Below are positions 13,324 to 26,408 of a stretch of DNA of 64,000 nt, piece by piece. The translations under genes were made by a program, and so were the position numbers. Every line of letters starts with the position of its first letter. Position 1 is the stretch's first letter. Source of the DNA: Welwitschia mirabilis. Taxonomy: Eukaryota; Gnetophyta; Gnetopsida; Welwitschiales. The stretch covers positions 76,966,613-77,030,612 of the forward strand of contig JBOZIK010000001.1 of assembly GCA_051453625.1 (NCBI GenBank). The letters run 5' to 3'. The notes below the pieces were generated by a model that saw only the letters and a list, made by a program, of their open reading frames with translations, searched no databases and was not told where the DNA came from.

Positions 13324-13419
13324 TAATCTCTCTTCAATTAGATGGTGATTTAAAAATAAAGTTGGTTTAAGTTCTTAATCTAAGTTCTACTTATCTTCTA
13401 TTTCGTTTTTAGTAGTATT

Positions 13420-13770
13420 AAAAGATTTAATCAGAAAATTCTTATTGCCTAATTAACATTCCATCATTTTAGTTCATGTGTCCATGGTATAGTGGGTAGT
13501 CACATAAAAGGCTCTTCCTAAGAGTAATGGATAACTTCCATCATGTTCTAGTTTAATAATAACCACATCTATGGGGTAAAAGAGTTTTTTTATTTGGATA
13601 ACTAAGTCTTTGATGATCTCCAAAGGTTTCTTGATTAAAGTATTAGCTAATTATAAGATGATTCACATAGGTTCCATTCTATTTTCCAACTCAAGTCTTT
13701 TACATATGTGAAGAGACATGATGTTTACATTTGATCCTATGTTAGTTGATGCTTTTTTAATTTTCTTGTT
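13420..13770 (-). pseudogene. L1 aspartic protease relic
   Basis: The region is collinear with L2 23433-23830. On the minus strand the active-site block reads NIGSNVNIMSL, with the codons for N-I-G at 13735-13743. The catalytic D of the D-T/I/L-G triad has become N, as G-to-A decay would produce. Retroviral-type aspartic proteases cleave the Gag-Pol precursor; without the aspartate this one could not. Stops occur nearby. Confidence 0.65.
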
Positions 13771-13899
13771 TCCTTCCAAAGTAACACTCACTATTGCTTT
13801 TCTATGGTTTTTGAATTTAGGACATTTTTTTATGACTAAGTTAAAGATAGATTGAGCAAGGAAGACCTTACTAGAAATGATATCTTTTTATTTCCTTCT

Positions 13900-14808
13900 A
13901 ACTAGGTCTTTTCAAAACTTAGCATACTTAGGATTTTTTTGTGAGAGTTTCCAAAAATATAACTTGATGTTTACCTCTTACATCAAGGATTTTAAGTATT
14001 CATCATAGGTAGGATTTGTATTTAATCTATCAAGCCAAGGCATAAATGATTTCTTACCTTTATTTTCTTATGAAGAATTTTTTGTGCTAGGCTTATCATT
14101 TAAAATTAAAGGAAAGATACATGTATCCAAAATTTCTAAATCATCTTATTCCTTTTTTTTTCATTGTTTTCAAAGGTTAAAGCCTCATGGGTAAGAGTTG
14201 TTATATCATTTTCACTTCTAGTTACTACCTTTAAATCTTTGTCAACTTTATTTGGGTTAAGTAAAGATTGAGATGAAAAAGACTCTTATGGCCATTAATT
14301 CACTATTATTGTTTGTTGAAGCATATTCACTAAGTTTTTAATATTATTATTGGTATTTTCTTACATCTTTTTTAATTCTTCTATTAAATCTCTAAGTGGA
14401 TTATTCTAATTTGGTTGAATGTTTAAGGTGCTTGGTTGAAAATTAAAGTTATCCTTAAATGGTTTCCAATTTGATTATCCACTCAATCTTTGTTGAAATC
14501 GTGATTGGATTTTAAAGTTATAATGCCTTTGATTAAATGCACATACTTCCTCAAACATCCTTTCTTTACAAGTTGGTAACAAAGGAAATTCTTTAGTTAG
14601 ATGAGAGCGTCCTTCACATATATCACATGTCGAAGTTGTGTTTTCCTCTTTTACTACCTTTGCATCAACTATTATTTAACTATACTTATTTAAAGTGGTA
14701 GTAAAATACTTAATCATATTGGTTAAATCAAATTTATCTTTCTCTTTGTCATGTTTTACTTCCTTTAAGTCTTTTTGATCTATGATTCAATTTTCTTTAT
14801 AAGTTAGT
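13900..14808 (-). pseudogene. gag: L1 gag relic, C-terminal half with zinc knuckle
   Basis: On the minus strand 14580-14632 reads TCDICEGRSHLTKEFPL, a CCHC zinc knuckle in which the last cysteine has become F. The knuckle binds the genomic RNA in Gag. The N-terminal half of the same gag lies at 27667-28610, because L2 inserted between the two halves at 14809. Stops are present throughout. Confidence 0.75.
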
Positions 14809-16057
14809 TGTTGCGATGCATATTTATACAAATGTTATGTTCTCAAGTAGATCTTATCAATTACAAATATATATAGATTTTTGCACAAAACAACATACTA
14901 ATAAAGATGGAAGTAACCCAAATGTCATATTCTCATTGAAGGCATAGGCAGAAAGAAAGAAAATTGATTTTAAAAATGAAACACTATGTATCCTTAGACT
15001 AGAATGAAATAACAATGCAAAAATAATAATGCAAACATATTATGAAAATAAAATGCAAGTCTAAACTAAATGCAACTTTTATTTGATTACCAAATTAACC
15101 TATCATGGAGATTAGTCCTCTATAACCTAGATTAATCAAGAAAGGCCATCATTAACTCATGAATAATCTAAGCTATTAAGTAAATCAAATAGAATATGAA
15201 AATAATGCAAAGATAATCTATGAAAGGAAATGCAATTCATCTAAACTAATAATATCAATCTTAATAAAGGTTTTCCTCATGATCTATATAATCAAAGAAG
15301 ATATCATGGAATCAAAAGTGATATAAATCATAAAGAACATGCATAAAATAAAAGATATGAAAATAAAAATAGAGTTTTGATTAAAAGAAAATCAACATCC
15401 ATGTTACAAAGCAATAGCACCTCAATGAAGGATACACAACCCAACACCAAGGAAGACATTTTTTTGCAATAATAATAAATAGGCCTCTGGCCCTTCTATC
15501 TTCTATCATGAGAAGTTTTAGTATAAACAAATATAAAAATGAAGTTGAGGGCTAAGGAGGTATTTATTACAAAATAAACTCTAAAATCAGAAAAGACTAA
15601 CAAATGGATGAACAATCCTAATAACTATTCAAGAAAATGTAAGATAAATGGCTAGAGTTTGGTGAATTTTGAGTAAGCATTTATCTCAAGTATCATCTTG
15701 CTAGTCAGCTGGACAATACAGGAGATAATACCACCTCATATTCCATATTAGATTTCAGATTGATTTAGTTGACACCCTTCTTAGCTTAAGTATTTTTGTC
15801 ATCCGTATAATTGTCTAGACGATGATCTAGATGATAGGATTTTGTAGAGTTTTACATGTATTAAATTAGCCTCTTTATTTATAGGATTTTTGGTTTAGAT
15901 AGAAAATATTGTAAATTGCTTCAAATGTTGTAAAATTTAATAAAGATTACATGTTTTTGTGTTATTCATTTTAGCTCTTTATTATCATAAAACTTCAGTA
16001 TACCTATAAAACTACTCAAAATACCTTATTAAGTACATACAATTTGATAGTGCAACA
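14809..16057 (-). repeat. L2 3' LTR
   Basis: About 1.25 kb, aligned with 26409-27666. It starts TGTTGC and ends GCAACA, a perfect 6-bp terminal inverted repeat. It contains the paired 'TCTAGACGATGATCTAGATGAT' type module around 15812-15835 discussed in the findings. Confidence 0.85.
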
Positions 16058-16072
16058 TAGCCCTCCACTTAG
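16058..16072 (-). other. L2 polypurine tract
   Basis: On the minus strand CTAAGTGGAGGGCTA directly precedes the LTR start TGTTGC. This confirms the minus orientation of L2. Confidence 0.65.
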
Positions 16073-16519
16073 TATTATCAGTCCTTGATGAAATTAAATG
16101 AACGATCATGATTGTGAGTCAAATTGGCTAATAATAAATTAAATAAGAAACTATGAAATAAAATAAGAAATATTTTTTATAAATCTCAAAATGTAGGACA
16201 GAAAAATCAAAAGCAGATAACTGAACATTTCACTTATGTAGTACAATTGGCCGCACTATTTTCTTGATGGTCATCTAGACAATGACAAGATGACAGACTC
16301 AAAAATGGATTTTAAAAAATAAAAGCTTATGAAATTTTTTTCAAAAAGATAGTTATTAAATATATAGATCATTACTATCCCTCCACCAAAATGTACATTA
16401 GATAAAAGATATCATGGATAATACAAATAGTCTTCATTATGAAGCATAAAAAATGGTATGTAAAACTATGTATAAAATCCAATAATAAAAACATACACCA
16501 TGTAGTTATTCAAAATAAG

Positions 16520-16526
<7 letters not shown>

Positions 16527-16557
<31 letters not shown>
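16527..16557. repeat. (TA)n microsatellite
   Basis: About 15 TA units preceded by a short GT run, in the L2 3' spacer. Confidence 0.95.
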
Positions 16558-16559
<2 letters not shown>

Positions 16560-16599
16560 TGAGTTGTGTATAATATATGGAGGGGAATATACAAAAACA

Positions 16600-17930
16600 T
16601 AATGAGAAGTTACTCTTCTCATCAAGTTATGATGAACTTCTGATGAGCGACAGGCTCAGGAATAGGAGGAGAAGAAGGAGGATGCTCAGAATCAATAGAG
16701 AAATGATAGTCCATTAATTTCATAATAAACTATGTTGTCTCATCTTCTTATACTCATACTTTCTCTAGGAGATCCAACATTACACTTTTCTCTATTCCTA
16801 GGACACGCTGTTGCATATTCACAAGCTACTCTTTAGTGTGCTGTACTCTCCTCTTAATTGTTTAAATCCTTTACTCAACCATTTAAATCCTCTACTCTAA
16901 TATAGAATTGATCTAGTCTATAATGCCTCTGATGGTCTTAGTGGTCTCTACCAGGAGGTCCTAAATTTTTTCAAGTGAAGAACTAATAAGAGGTCTCTAA
17001 AATTCTCTCTACCTCTCTTGATACCTATATGCCCATGTCTCGCAGGTAATAGGATGAAGTCTATATGTGTGTAAATTGTTGCTCACCTATAGGCTCTAGT
17101 ATACTAAAGCATATAAAAATGGATAAGAGGAGGCATAGATATCCCAAAGTCTATAGTTATTATTCCTTTACCATGGACCTGAGTCTCCTCCATATAAATG
17201 TGGGTAAGTTCATCTACATCCTACCTAAATACTAACAGTATCTACAAATGAGCCATCATTATATAAATGTCATGAAAATACAAGCTGATATTGTGAATTA
17301 GTCCTCTATGCAAAATACAATAGGTAGAAGTAAACTGCATTACCAAAACACCCCACATATTTAATGTCAAATTTATTGGTATGTCTAATGTTGCACTATA
17401 CGTATAATGCTCCTCCATCCCACTAGCTGAGTGTACATGAACACTCTTCACAAAAATCTGTCACTATCATAATGTGGTTTGAGAGGACTACAATCTCATA
17501 ACTCTGAATCATGGCTATAATCATATCCAATAACTGTCCACGAGCATCGGGGTGATGTTCTATGTGCGTGATGTCATAGGATTCCTTGGTCTCGAATACA
17601 TAGTACATTCTCTATGCATCTAAGATCCACCAAAGCAATAAATTTTTGAGCCTTTAATCTACATCTAGCTCTAATTAACTCATGAAATTCCTAAAATGTC
17701 TCTCAACATGAATAGTAGCCATCTAAATAGTGAGAGATCTAGCATGTCAAGGTGGGGATGTATTATCTTTGCACACTCAACTTGTGACAGTGCTAGTGGA
17801 TCTACCTCCTACTCAATAGCTTTTACCTTAGCCTCCACTCATTTAGCTCTATGTGTGAGTGTCATACTCAATCATAAATATGTAATATGTCACACAAAAC
17901 CTTGTGGATATAGTTAAAATATGTCACATG
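16600..17930 (-). pseudogene. L2 third ORF region (Athila env-like position), decayed
   Basis: This 1.3 kb block is less AT-rich than its surroundings and gives two adjacent overlapping minus-strand open stretches, 17423-17608 and 17242-17451. They contain YDITHIEHHPDARGQLLDMI and MWGVLVMQFTSTYCILHRGL. The second looks like the part of the plant-transposon protein that follows pol in Athila/Tat elements, where a conserved 'LH.R.I' type segment occurs. I cannot name a function. In this position other Athila elements carry an ORF once called env-like, whose role is unproven. L1 appears to lack this block. Confidence 0.45.
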
Positions 17931-19697
17931 GATGCTCGAAATAACCCTACTTTTTTTTAAAAAATTGTAAAAATTGTGAAAATATGTCATGCTTTCCCCC
18001 TATAAAAGTGTTAATACATCCCGTATTTCGTATTCATTTGAATAAAAAAGTGAAATGCATTAAAATTTAAAAATTGTATTTTAGGTAGGCCCCACATGAG
18101 GTGAAAAATAAAAGTGCCCAAATGAAAAATCTAATTCACTAGAAACATAAAACACATCATACTGATCAATTTACCCTAAAGGACCCACTACACTTCGACT
18201 TATAGTTTGTGAGAAAACAAGTTTTAAATGTAAAATCCTAATTCTTCCTCATAAAATGTACAGTTTATTATATCTTTCAAAATACATGATGAAAATCAAA
18301 TCTGTAAGTTTCTAATCAAAGAGCTAAAAAAACTGAACAACATACATGAAAAGTATGCATCAAAAGGCTGAGAAATGGGAGGAAAAAATTGAAAGAAAAA
18401 TGAGAAAAAGAAAAACATACCTTATTTTTGAAAAATCACCAAAATCTAGAAATTGGGTGAACAAATTTGATGGGATACATTTCAGCATGTCGACAAGAAC
18501 CAAAGGCACTATCATCTCTTAAGAGAATGTGCGAAAGTCATAGAGAATGAAAGCAAAATGAGAAAAAATAATGGATATCATGGTTTTATTACACTATCAT
18601 TCATTTAGATAACAGTCCTAAGATTCCTATCAGAAAAAATCTCAGTGTCAACTCCATTATCATCTGGATGATCAAGTGGATGATGGAAATTTGAAAAAGT
18701 TCTCAAAAATGAAAATATCACTAAGTAAGTTAGGCTCAAATATCATCGTGAAGGTAATAAAATGTATCAGAAGTTTTCAAAAAAGAGAGAATGATGAAGA
18801 GTCATGACAAATAAAAATAATGAGAAAAATTTAAAATAAATGAAAAATAAGATGATGAAAACATACTAAGTAGGTCGAAATTTAACAAAGAAGACTGATA
18901 AAATATGCCCAAACTAAAAAAATAAACAAGAAAAGTGTAGAACTTTAAAAGATATAAAGGAATCTCATAAAAACCATGAAGCATAAAATATTATTGTTTA
19001 ATTAAAATTCCAAAATAAAATCAATATGATAATGTAAATAAACAACATGAATAATGACAAGGAAACTACTAACTGATAACGTCCTAAGTAAAGATGAAAA
19101 ACTATGAAATAACTTTGAAATAATAAAATAAAGAATAAAAAAAAAGGAAGAATGAAAATTGATACAAGGAACATAAAAAATATAAATTAAATATCATAAA
19201 TAATAATCTATTAATCACTCTTGAAAGATATAATAAAAACANNNNNNNNNNNNNNNNNNNNNNNNNNNNNNNNNNNNNNNNNNNNNNNNNNNNNNNNNNN
19301 NNNNNNNNNNNNNNNNNNNNNNNNNNNNNNNNNNNNNNNNNNNNNNNNNNNNNNNNNNNNNNNNNNNNNNNNNNNNNNNNNNNNNNNNNTCAAAAGTGAA
19401 AAGATCATATGGGAATACTAAGAGTATAGAAAATAAATAATACCTCTGATGACACTAAGAACATTACTAAATCCCATAGCATTAAAGTTTATTACAACTT
19501 TTTACGATGAGGGGAGTGTAGCCATAGTCAAAGAAGTAAGGACCTATGATGCATGGCCAACTAACCCTCTAGTAAAGTTCCTATAGCTACCAATACTACC
19601 AAAGGTTCCTTTTGCAAAAATTTACTGTAGTGTGATAGGACATAATAGTGACCATGTATTTTTTTCCTAAAGTACAAATATAATAGATCATGGTTAT

Positions 19698-19700
<3 letters not shown>

Positions 19701-19765
<65 letters not shown>

Positions 19766-19777
19766 TTCTCTTTCTTT
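19701..19777. repeat. (CT)n microsatellite
   Basis: Pure CT to about 19757, then CT with interspersed T. It is at the same relative place in L2 as the pyrimidine-rich run at 9401-9436 in L1. Read on the other strand it gives arginine/glutamate repeats, which are not a protein. Confidence 0.95.
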
Positions 19778-19956
19778 GAATAACACAAATAATTCCCACA
19801 TGATCACACATTCAAAAAGACAAAGGTAAATAAGTGAGATGAAAGACAGAAAAGACCACAACTAAATAATCAAAGACCTCACACCATTGAAAAAAAAGGT
19901 AAAAGAACCAAGGAATCTTCCTTTAAAATGACATTCATAGATATGGAAATGTCTTA

Positions 19957-20056
19957 NNNNNNNNNNNNNNNNNNNNNNNNNNNNNNNNNNNNNNNNNNNN
20001 NNNNNNNNNNNNNNNNNNNNNNNNNNNNNNNNNNNNNNNNNNNNNNNNNNNNNNNN
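19957..20056. other. Assembly gap, 100 N, with duplicated flanks
   Basis: The 78 bases before the gap (19879-19956) recur after it (20057-20134) with two differences. This is what unmerged overlapping contig ends look like, so the gap may be artificial. Confidence 0.85.
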
Positions 20057-20685
20057 TCACACCATTGAAAAAAAAGTTAAAAGAACCAAGGAATCTTCCT
20101 TTAAAATGACAATCATAGATATGGAAATGTCTTAATTTTGGATGAATCCAATCTTATCACTACAAAATGCCAAATTATGAATACTAGTCATAGGAACTTT
20201 ATAAATAAAACACATAAGTCAAGTTTAAAAGATGATTAAGTAATGTCATGAAATCTACCAAAAGAATAAGCTAAGAAAAAACTCAGAAAAAAATAGGATA
20301 AAAGTCCTCCTCATTGAGAGGAACCTCTAAAACAATTGCTTCTACTATTTTCAAGGTTGTATCAAAAGAGTTTTCATATATTTTCAATCTTTATTTATTA
20401 ACTTTCTAAATCTTCTTAGTTGCTAAGTAAAAAATCTTAATAGAGCCATTAGAATGTACTTTCTCTATAAGATAAGAACCTTACCATTTATAGGTCAAAT
20501 TGTTATGTAAAAGATGTATTCTAATATTATATAAAAGGACAAGTTAACTAGGTTTAAACTTTTTATGAAGTAACTTACAATTATGTTTGAACTTAGCTTG
20601 GGCTTTATGAATTAGTTAATAATGTATAGCATGAGTATGTTTTTTGTTTAGGTGATTAAGTTGGGCTAATCTATGTTTAAGGTTC

Positions 20686-21250
20686 TTATGAAGGTCTACA
20701 AATTATGTTGATAAGAAGAACAATAAGAGTTATAACACACATTAATAGGTAAAACATAGAATTTTCTGTATACACATTTCTAAGGTGAAAACCCAAGAGA
20801 ATTATACTAAGTAGTATGGTAAGCTTAAAAAACATTGTTAATTTTAGAAGCCCAAGATTTCCTATTAATAAAAACAATTTTTTATAGCATTTTCTTAATT
20901 TTTCTATTTGTATTTTTAGCTTGATCATTGGTTTGTGGATGATAAGCATAAGCTACTCTATGTTTTATTTCAATAGATAAAATAAGTTTCCTAAAAATTT
21001 GATTAATAAAATGAGTTTCTTGATTACTAATGATAATCCTAGAAAAAATCAAAATGTTAAAAATATGAGTTATAAGAAAAGTACAAATAATTCGAGCATC
21101 ATTCATAGAAGTAGAAATAACTTTAACCCATTTAGTAACATAATTAACAACCACTAAAATATAGTTCTTATCATTAGAAGGTGGTTTAATGGGGCCTATA
21201 AAATCAATTCCCCAATAATCAAAAGGTTCAAATTCAAAAATAGGTTTAAA
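20686..21250 (-). pseudogene. L2 integrase core relic
   Basis: The open stretch 21154-20882 encodes an integrase core of the Athila/Tat type. It starts VVNYVTKWVKVIST, continues NDARIICTFL, then IISNQETHFINQIF, and ends YHPQTNDQAKNTNRKIKK. The HPQT box and the following asparagine/arginine-rich helix are diagnostic. The second catalytic aspartate, expected in 'IISD', is N here, again a G-to-A change. The frame is lost after about 20880 and an overlapping frame continues to 20686. Integrase would act in the nucleus on the element's cDNA ends. This copy lacks a catalytic residue. Confidence 0.85.
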
Positions 21251-21484
21251 AGGTATTTATTAAAAGTAAATAAGACTACCATAATGTTGACAAACATCAC
21301 ACCTTTTAGAAAAATCAAAAGAGTCCTAAAAAAGAGTAAGCCAATAAAAACCAAAGTGAAGTATTTTCATAGCTATTTTTTGTTCACTAAAATAACCTAC
21401 ACAAATACCACCCTAGCAAAGTTGAAGAATGGTAGATTTTTCCCATTTAGACACACATTTTTGCATGATTTAGTCTTTGCACCT

Positions 21485-21491
21485 NNNNNNN
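21485..21491. other. Assembly gap, 7 N
   Basis: Short run of N inside the L2 pol relic. Confidence 0.95.
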
Positions 21492-21499
21492 AGATGTGG

Positions 21500-23010
21500 C
21501 TCTATCCATTCATAATCACCTATTCTATGGAGAAAGGATTTTCTTTGATTATAATTCTAATGTTATGATATTTTTATAATAATAAAATAATTAATAATAT
21601 TAGCATACCAAGGAGGAGGATAAGTAGAAGATATGACAAAAAGTTATTCATCCAAAAAAAAAAAGTCATTAATTGTAAAATCATCAAGAGAGGAAGAAAA
21701 ACATGACAAATGATCTACTATACTATTATGTTTCTCTACTTTATTAATAATGATCAAATTAAATTCTTGCATGAGGAGTATTCATCTAATAAGTATAACA
21801 CTAGAATCTTTCTTTAATCATAAGGTATCTAATTGTTATATAGTTAGTATAAATATTCATATAAAAGTCTAAAAGATAGTGTCTAAGCGAATTAAGGCAA
21901 AAGATAATCAGTAACATTTCTTTTTCCATAGTAGTGTAATTTATTTGAGCTTTAGATAAAGCTTTACTATGATAAGATATAACCTTAAAATCACTTTCAT
22001 ATTTTTATCCAAGCATCCCACCAATGAAAATGTTACTAGCATCACATATTAACTCAAAATCTTTATTCTAATCAGGTCCCATTATAATAGGGGTGGAAGA
22101 GATTTTATGTTTAAGTGTACCAAAAGTAAGCAGACAAGATTCATTTTAATTAAATTTAGCTTCTTTTTTAAGTAACAAGTAAATAAGTTTAGAAATTTTA
22201 GCATAATCTTAAATGAAATGACAATAAAAACCAAATGACAAAGGGAGGTTGAACTTGTTTTATATATGTTGAAGAAGTTAGGTTTTTAATGATACTAACT
22301 TTTTTAGGGTCCATCCTAATTCCTTTATCAAAAATGTGGTAATCTAAGACAATTCCACTATCAACTAAAGAGAAACTTTTCTTCTAACTTAAATATAGAC
22401 CACTAATAATGCATTCATCAAGGACTTTTTCTAACCTTTCTAAGATTTGTTTAAAGTTTTCATCATGGATTGAGAAGTTATCCATAAAAATTTCTATTAA
22501 ATTCTCTAATATATCAAAAAAAAAACCCATCATTGCATGTTAAAAATTCATACATCTAAAAGCAAAAGTTCCAAAAGGTAAAGTAAAAGTAGTTTTAACC
22601 TAATCTTCACTAGCGATACAAACCTAATTATAATCATTATACCCATCAAGAAAGTAATAAAAAACATGTCCTTGGATTTTATCAAGTGTCTAATTGAGAA
22701 AAGATAAAGGATAAGGATCTTTCTTGGTTACTTCATTTAATTTTCTAAAATCAATACACATTCTTCACTCCCCACCTTTCTTAGGAACTACTATCAAAGG
22801 GCTAATTCACTCACTATCAAATATGGCATAAATAATTTCAGTGTCCATTAATTTAATAATTTCATATTTTACAACCTATTTAAGGGCTAGATTTAGTCTA
22901 TGTTGAGTTGCCTAATAGGTTTTGCGTTATCCTCAAGATAGATTTTATGTTAAATGATAGAGTAGAAATGGCCTATGAGACTAAGCAAATATATTAATCT
23001 TAGATTTTAA
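21500..23010 (-). pseudogene. L2 reverse transcriptase / RNase H relic
   Basis: It is collinear with L1 10900-12480. The catalytic box on the minus strand reads IFMDNFSI (codons at 22477-22488), so the second aspartate of FMDD has changed to N by G-to-A. The conserved stretch upstream (22690-22860) matches L1. Stops are frequent. With both this change and the one in integrase, L2 cannot be autonomous. Confidence 0.75.
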
Positions 23011-23432
23011 AAGTGAGATTAAAATTAACTCTTATTGAGGGAAAAGATTCTTGTTTATTATTAGATATTTGTTTTAATCATTACATAGGAAGATATATTT
23101 TAGTCCACTAGGTAAAGGTTTCATATTTAAATTTAGATTTTTATTTTCTATTAAATTTTTATAAAAATTGACTACCATTCTAAATTGTCATCTGAACAAC
23201 AGTAGTGGATGAGATCCCTCAAAATAAGAAATCTCATTTTTATTTAGATTTTTGACTACTGCATAGTTTATAGTTTTAGTTTTTCTACTCTCTTAATCAA
23301 AATAGTAGGTTCCTAGATGCTCATAGTTAAGTTGATCATCATTAAAATTTTTTAAGTTTGTTTTGTTTTAAGTGGATTATCAAATAAGGTTAGCTCATGA
23401 AGCATTAACCATCTTTCCTCAAGTAGAAGATG

Positions 23433-23835
23433 CTATAAAAATAAACTAGGTTTAGTTTCTTCTTTAACATTTAAATCATTAACTAAATCCTTTTTAGCAA
23501 CATCAAATACTCTAATAGTAAACTTCTTATTTTTTAAGTAATATTCGATCATTCTAGTTTTGGTATCAATAATATAATGGACTATTACACAAAAATCTCT
23601 ACCTAAAAGTAATGGATAACCTCCATTATGCTTAACTTCGATCACAACCACATCTATAAGATAGAATGCTTCTTCTATTTGAATCCCTAAATCTTTGATT
23701 ACTCTTAAAGATTTCTTTACTAATGTATTTTTTAATTCTAGAATAATCCTTGTAGGCTTAATTCTACTTTTCAAACTAAGTCATTAATAAATGTGTAAAG
23801 GTATAATATTAATACTTACTCCAATATCGATTAGG
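23433..23835 (-). pseudogene. L2 aspartic protease domain
   Basis: The 113-codon open stretch 23774-23433 is the longest clean coding piece in the Gypsy part of the window. It includes ILELKNTLVKKSLRVIKDLG and YPLLLGRDFCVIVHYIIDTK, the latter corresponding to the 'ILGRPFLATG...ID' block that follows the active site in Athila/Tat proteases. Just upstream, outside the open stretch, the active site reads TLIDIGVSINIIPL (D-I-G codons near 23820-23828), so the catalytic aspartate is kept. A frame change separates the two parts. Confidence 0.75.
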
Positions 23836-24379
23836 GTTTTCTTTATTTTTTTATTTCCTCTAAAGTAACACTAACTATTATTGCCCTGAATCCTTAAAAT
23901 TTATATATTTTTGTAAGACTAAGTTGGTTCTAGATTGGGCTTATAAGACTTTACTAGGTATAGTTCATTTTTCTTTGCTCCTATTCAAATCTTTTTATAA
24001 CTTAGAACATTTAGGATTCTCTTACAAAAGTTTCCAAAATGGTAAATTTATGCTAACATTTTGCATTAAGGCTTTGAAATGCTTATCAAAGGTAGGATTT
24101 GAATTCAATATATCAAGCCAAGGGCTAGTAAGTTTCTAGTATTTATCTTGAAAAGATTTTTTCATATCATTAGTTAAAAAAGAAGGGAAAATATGATTTT
24201 CTGAGATCTCAATATTCTCTTCTTCTTTATCATTTTTATCATTTTGGGATGTTAAAGCCTTTTGGGTAGGAGGTGTTGTATCATTTTCACTTCTTGTCAT
24301 AACCTTATAATCTTTTTTAACTTAATTAGGATTTAGTAAAGGTTGTGTTGTAAGTAACCTTGGTGGTTTTTGATTAGCA

Positions 24380-25970
24380 AGCATAGTTTATCATAGGACA
24401 TTAACCAGATTTTTAATGTTTGAATTTGTTTTTTCTTAATATTTTCTTAATTCATCAATGGAATTTCTAAGTGGATCATTTTCGTTTTATGAATTTGATA
24501 TGCTTGCTTGACAATTGAAGTTTCTTAGTTGGAAGTTTGAGTTATTCATTTAAAAGTTAGCATTCTCAATTCTATTTCTAAATGGTTAAAAACTAGGATA
24601 ATTTACTTGAAAGTTTTTAAATTTATTTTCACAAGATTGAAAGTTTGATTATCTATTAATCCTAAATTGAAATTTTTTTTGGTTTTTATTTTAATTTCTA
24701 AAGTTTGAAGAGCTTTAATTAAATGCCCACATATCTTCATAAATCTTTTCTTTCTAGGTTGATAGTAAAGATAATCTTTTGTTACATGATAGTTATCTTT
24801 ACATAAATCACAAGTTGGAATCACAACTACACAATTTTTAGTTATCACCTTAGCATCTAAAATCATTTAAGTGTTTTTTTCTAGTGTTGTAGTGAAATCC
24901 TTAATAAGATTTGTTGGTTCTTTCTTTGGTTTTACTTCCTCCTTCTCTTGTTTAACTTCTTTAAGATATTTTATAATTTACTCTACTGTAGGATTTTATT
25001 TAGGTGATGGTTTAAACCATGTCTAACTTACTTTTAATAATTCTTCCAATACTTTTCATGCATTCTCTAATGTGAGATTCCTCAAGTTCCTCCACATGAA
25101 AAATCTACAAGTTGTTTTGTTTGGCTATTAAGTCCACTATAAAAGTAATCTACTAATTCTTCTTGACTAAGTATCTATAGGATTAGAATGTATAGCAACA
25201 AAAAATATCTCATAAGTGAAGGCATAATCTTCATTAGGTTGTTGTTGAAAGTTAGTTATTGCTTTATTTCTTTTTCTTATGGTTCTTTCACTTATAAATC
25301 TTTTTATAAATGCATATTAAACTTGATTTCATGTTTTTAAACTTTTATATGAAATAGCTATTAACTATAGTTTAGCTTTTTCTTTTAGAGTTCTAAAAAA
25401 AATAACCATATAAGTATGATAACTAATTTATTTTTTACCATTTCTAGAAGTCAGTACTAATTTTTTTATGTTGGCTATATGTTGTAAGGGATCTTTATCA
25501 TTTTCTCCATTAAAAATAAAATAGATGTTTAAATTTTTTAATTTAATATCATTACCAGGACGTAGGTAAAAAAGGGTTTGGGATTCATATTTTTTATTTG
25601 CTATAAGTTCTTTAAGGGTAACATTAGTATTTGGATTTTATGGGAGCAGTAGTAGAGGTTCTGATAACAATAGGGAGATTAGATGAAGTAACTTGTTTTT
25701 ATTTTTGTGATGAATTCAACATTATAATAAAATGATTTTCTTCTAAATTTTCTTGTAAATTATCTTTTGAAAAATTTTCTTTTCAAAAATCAGATCTGAA
25801 ATAATGAATGCAGAGAAATCTTCTTGCTGAATTTTTAAAATGTTTTGCATACTTAGGATGTGCATACCTAGGTTAAGTTTATAGTCAATCAAACCTTCTC
25901 TAATGTTTTTTTTGATGAACAACTACTCTCTTTGATATTTCACCTTTTTATCAAAATTTATCATGTCCCA
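24380..25970 (-). pseudogene. gag: L2 gag relic with zinc knuckle
   Basis: The stretch 24866-24603 contains CDLCKDNYHVTKDYLYY, a CCHC knuckle whose fourth ligand is Y in place of C. Pieces between 25000 and 25640 match the L1 gag N-terminal half (27667-28330) in nucleotide sequence. They carry the capsid-domain blocks, such as the phenylalanine-rich section with 'STTSKN' type lysines. A start near 25965 is plausible by comparison with L1, followed within codons by stops. Gag would assemble the cytoplasmic particle. Confidence 0.7.
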
Positions 25971-26387
25971 GCATGATTAGTTCTATTTCTGTACATGTCA
26001 TCTCTATGATTGTCTAAATGATATAACTGGACAACAACAAACACCAAAAAAACCTAAAATAAAAAAACATAGAGAAATAGAATGGTGAAATAATACAGAA
26101 TGAAATAGACAATCATTCATCTAGTCATCTAAATGATAAAGGAAATAATAATAAAACCCTAGTTTTTAAGAAAAGTAAAAACCCTAAGCCACATAAGCCA
26201 TCATTACTGCATGTCATCTGGACGATGAGCTAAATGATAGGGTATTTATTTTGGAATGCAAAATAAATACTATAGAAAAAAACCTACATTTCTACTATAA
26301 AAATATAATTCTATTATAGGTAAATACCCAAACTAAAATCCAAATAACTCATCTAAGCAATAATAATCATCAAACTTTAAGAAGCCT

Positions 26388-26405
26388 TCCTCAATAATGG
26401 CATCA
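26388..26405 (-). other. L2 primer binding site, tRNA-Asp type
   Basis: On the minus strand TGATGCCATTATTGAGGA follows the 5' LTR by three bases. Against TGGCGCCGTTGCCGGGGA, the site complementary to plant tRNA-Asp used by Athila, every mismatch is a transition of the C-to-T or G-to-A kind. Confidence 0.8.
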
Positions 26406-26408
26406 AGA

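Larger units (their letters stand above)
17931..20685 (-). mobile_element. L2 spacer between third ORF and integrase
   Basis: AT-rich, with no open frame of substance. It includes a 148-N gap (19242-19389), a (CT)n tract and a 100-N gap (19957-20056). Parts align with the L1 spacer at 9100-10290. The plus and minus open stretches around 19211-19421 consist mainly of N. Confidence 0.6.

Noticed and set aside
12783-13337. 184-codon minus open frame
   Set aside because: Almost all of it is the N gap.
19561-19811. Arginine/glutamate-repeat open frames on the minus strand
   Set aside because: Translation of (CT)n; flanking residues show no domain.
23924-24139. 71-codon plus open frame
   Set aside because: Shadow of the L2 gag/protease region coded on the minus strand.
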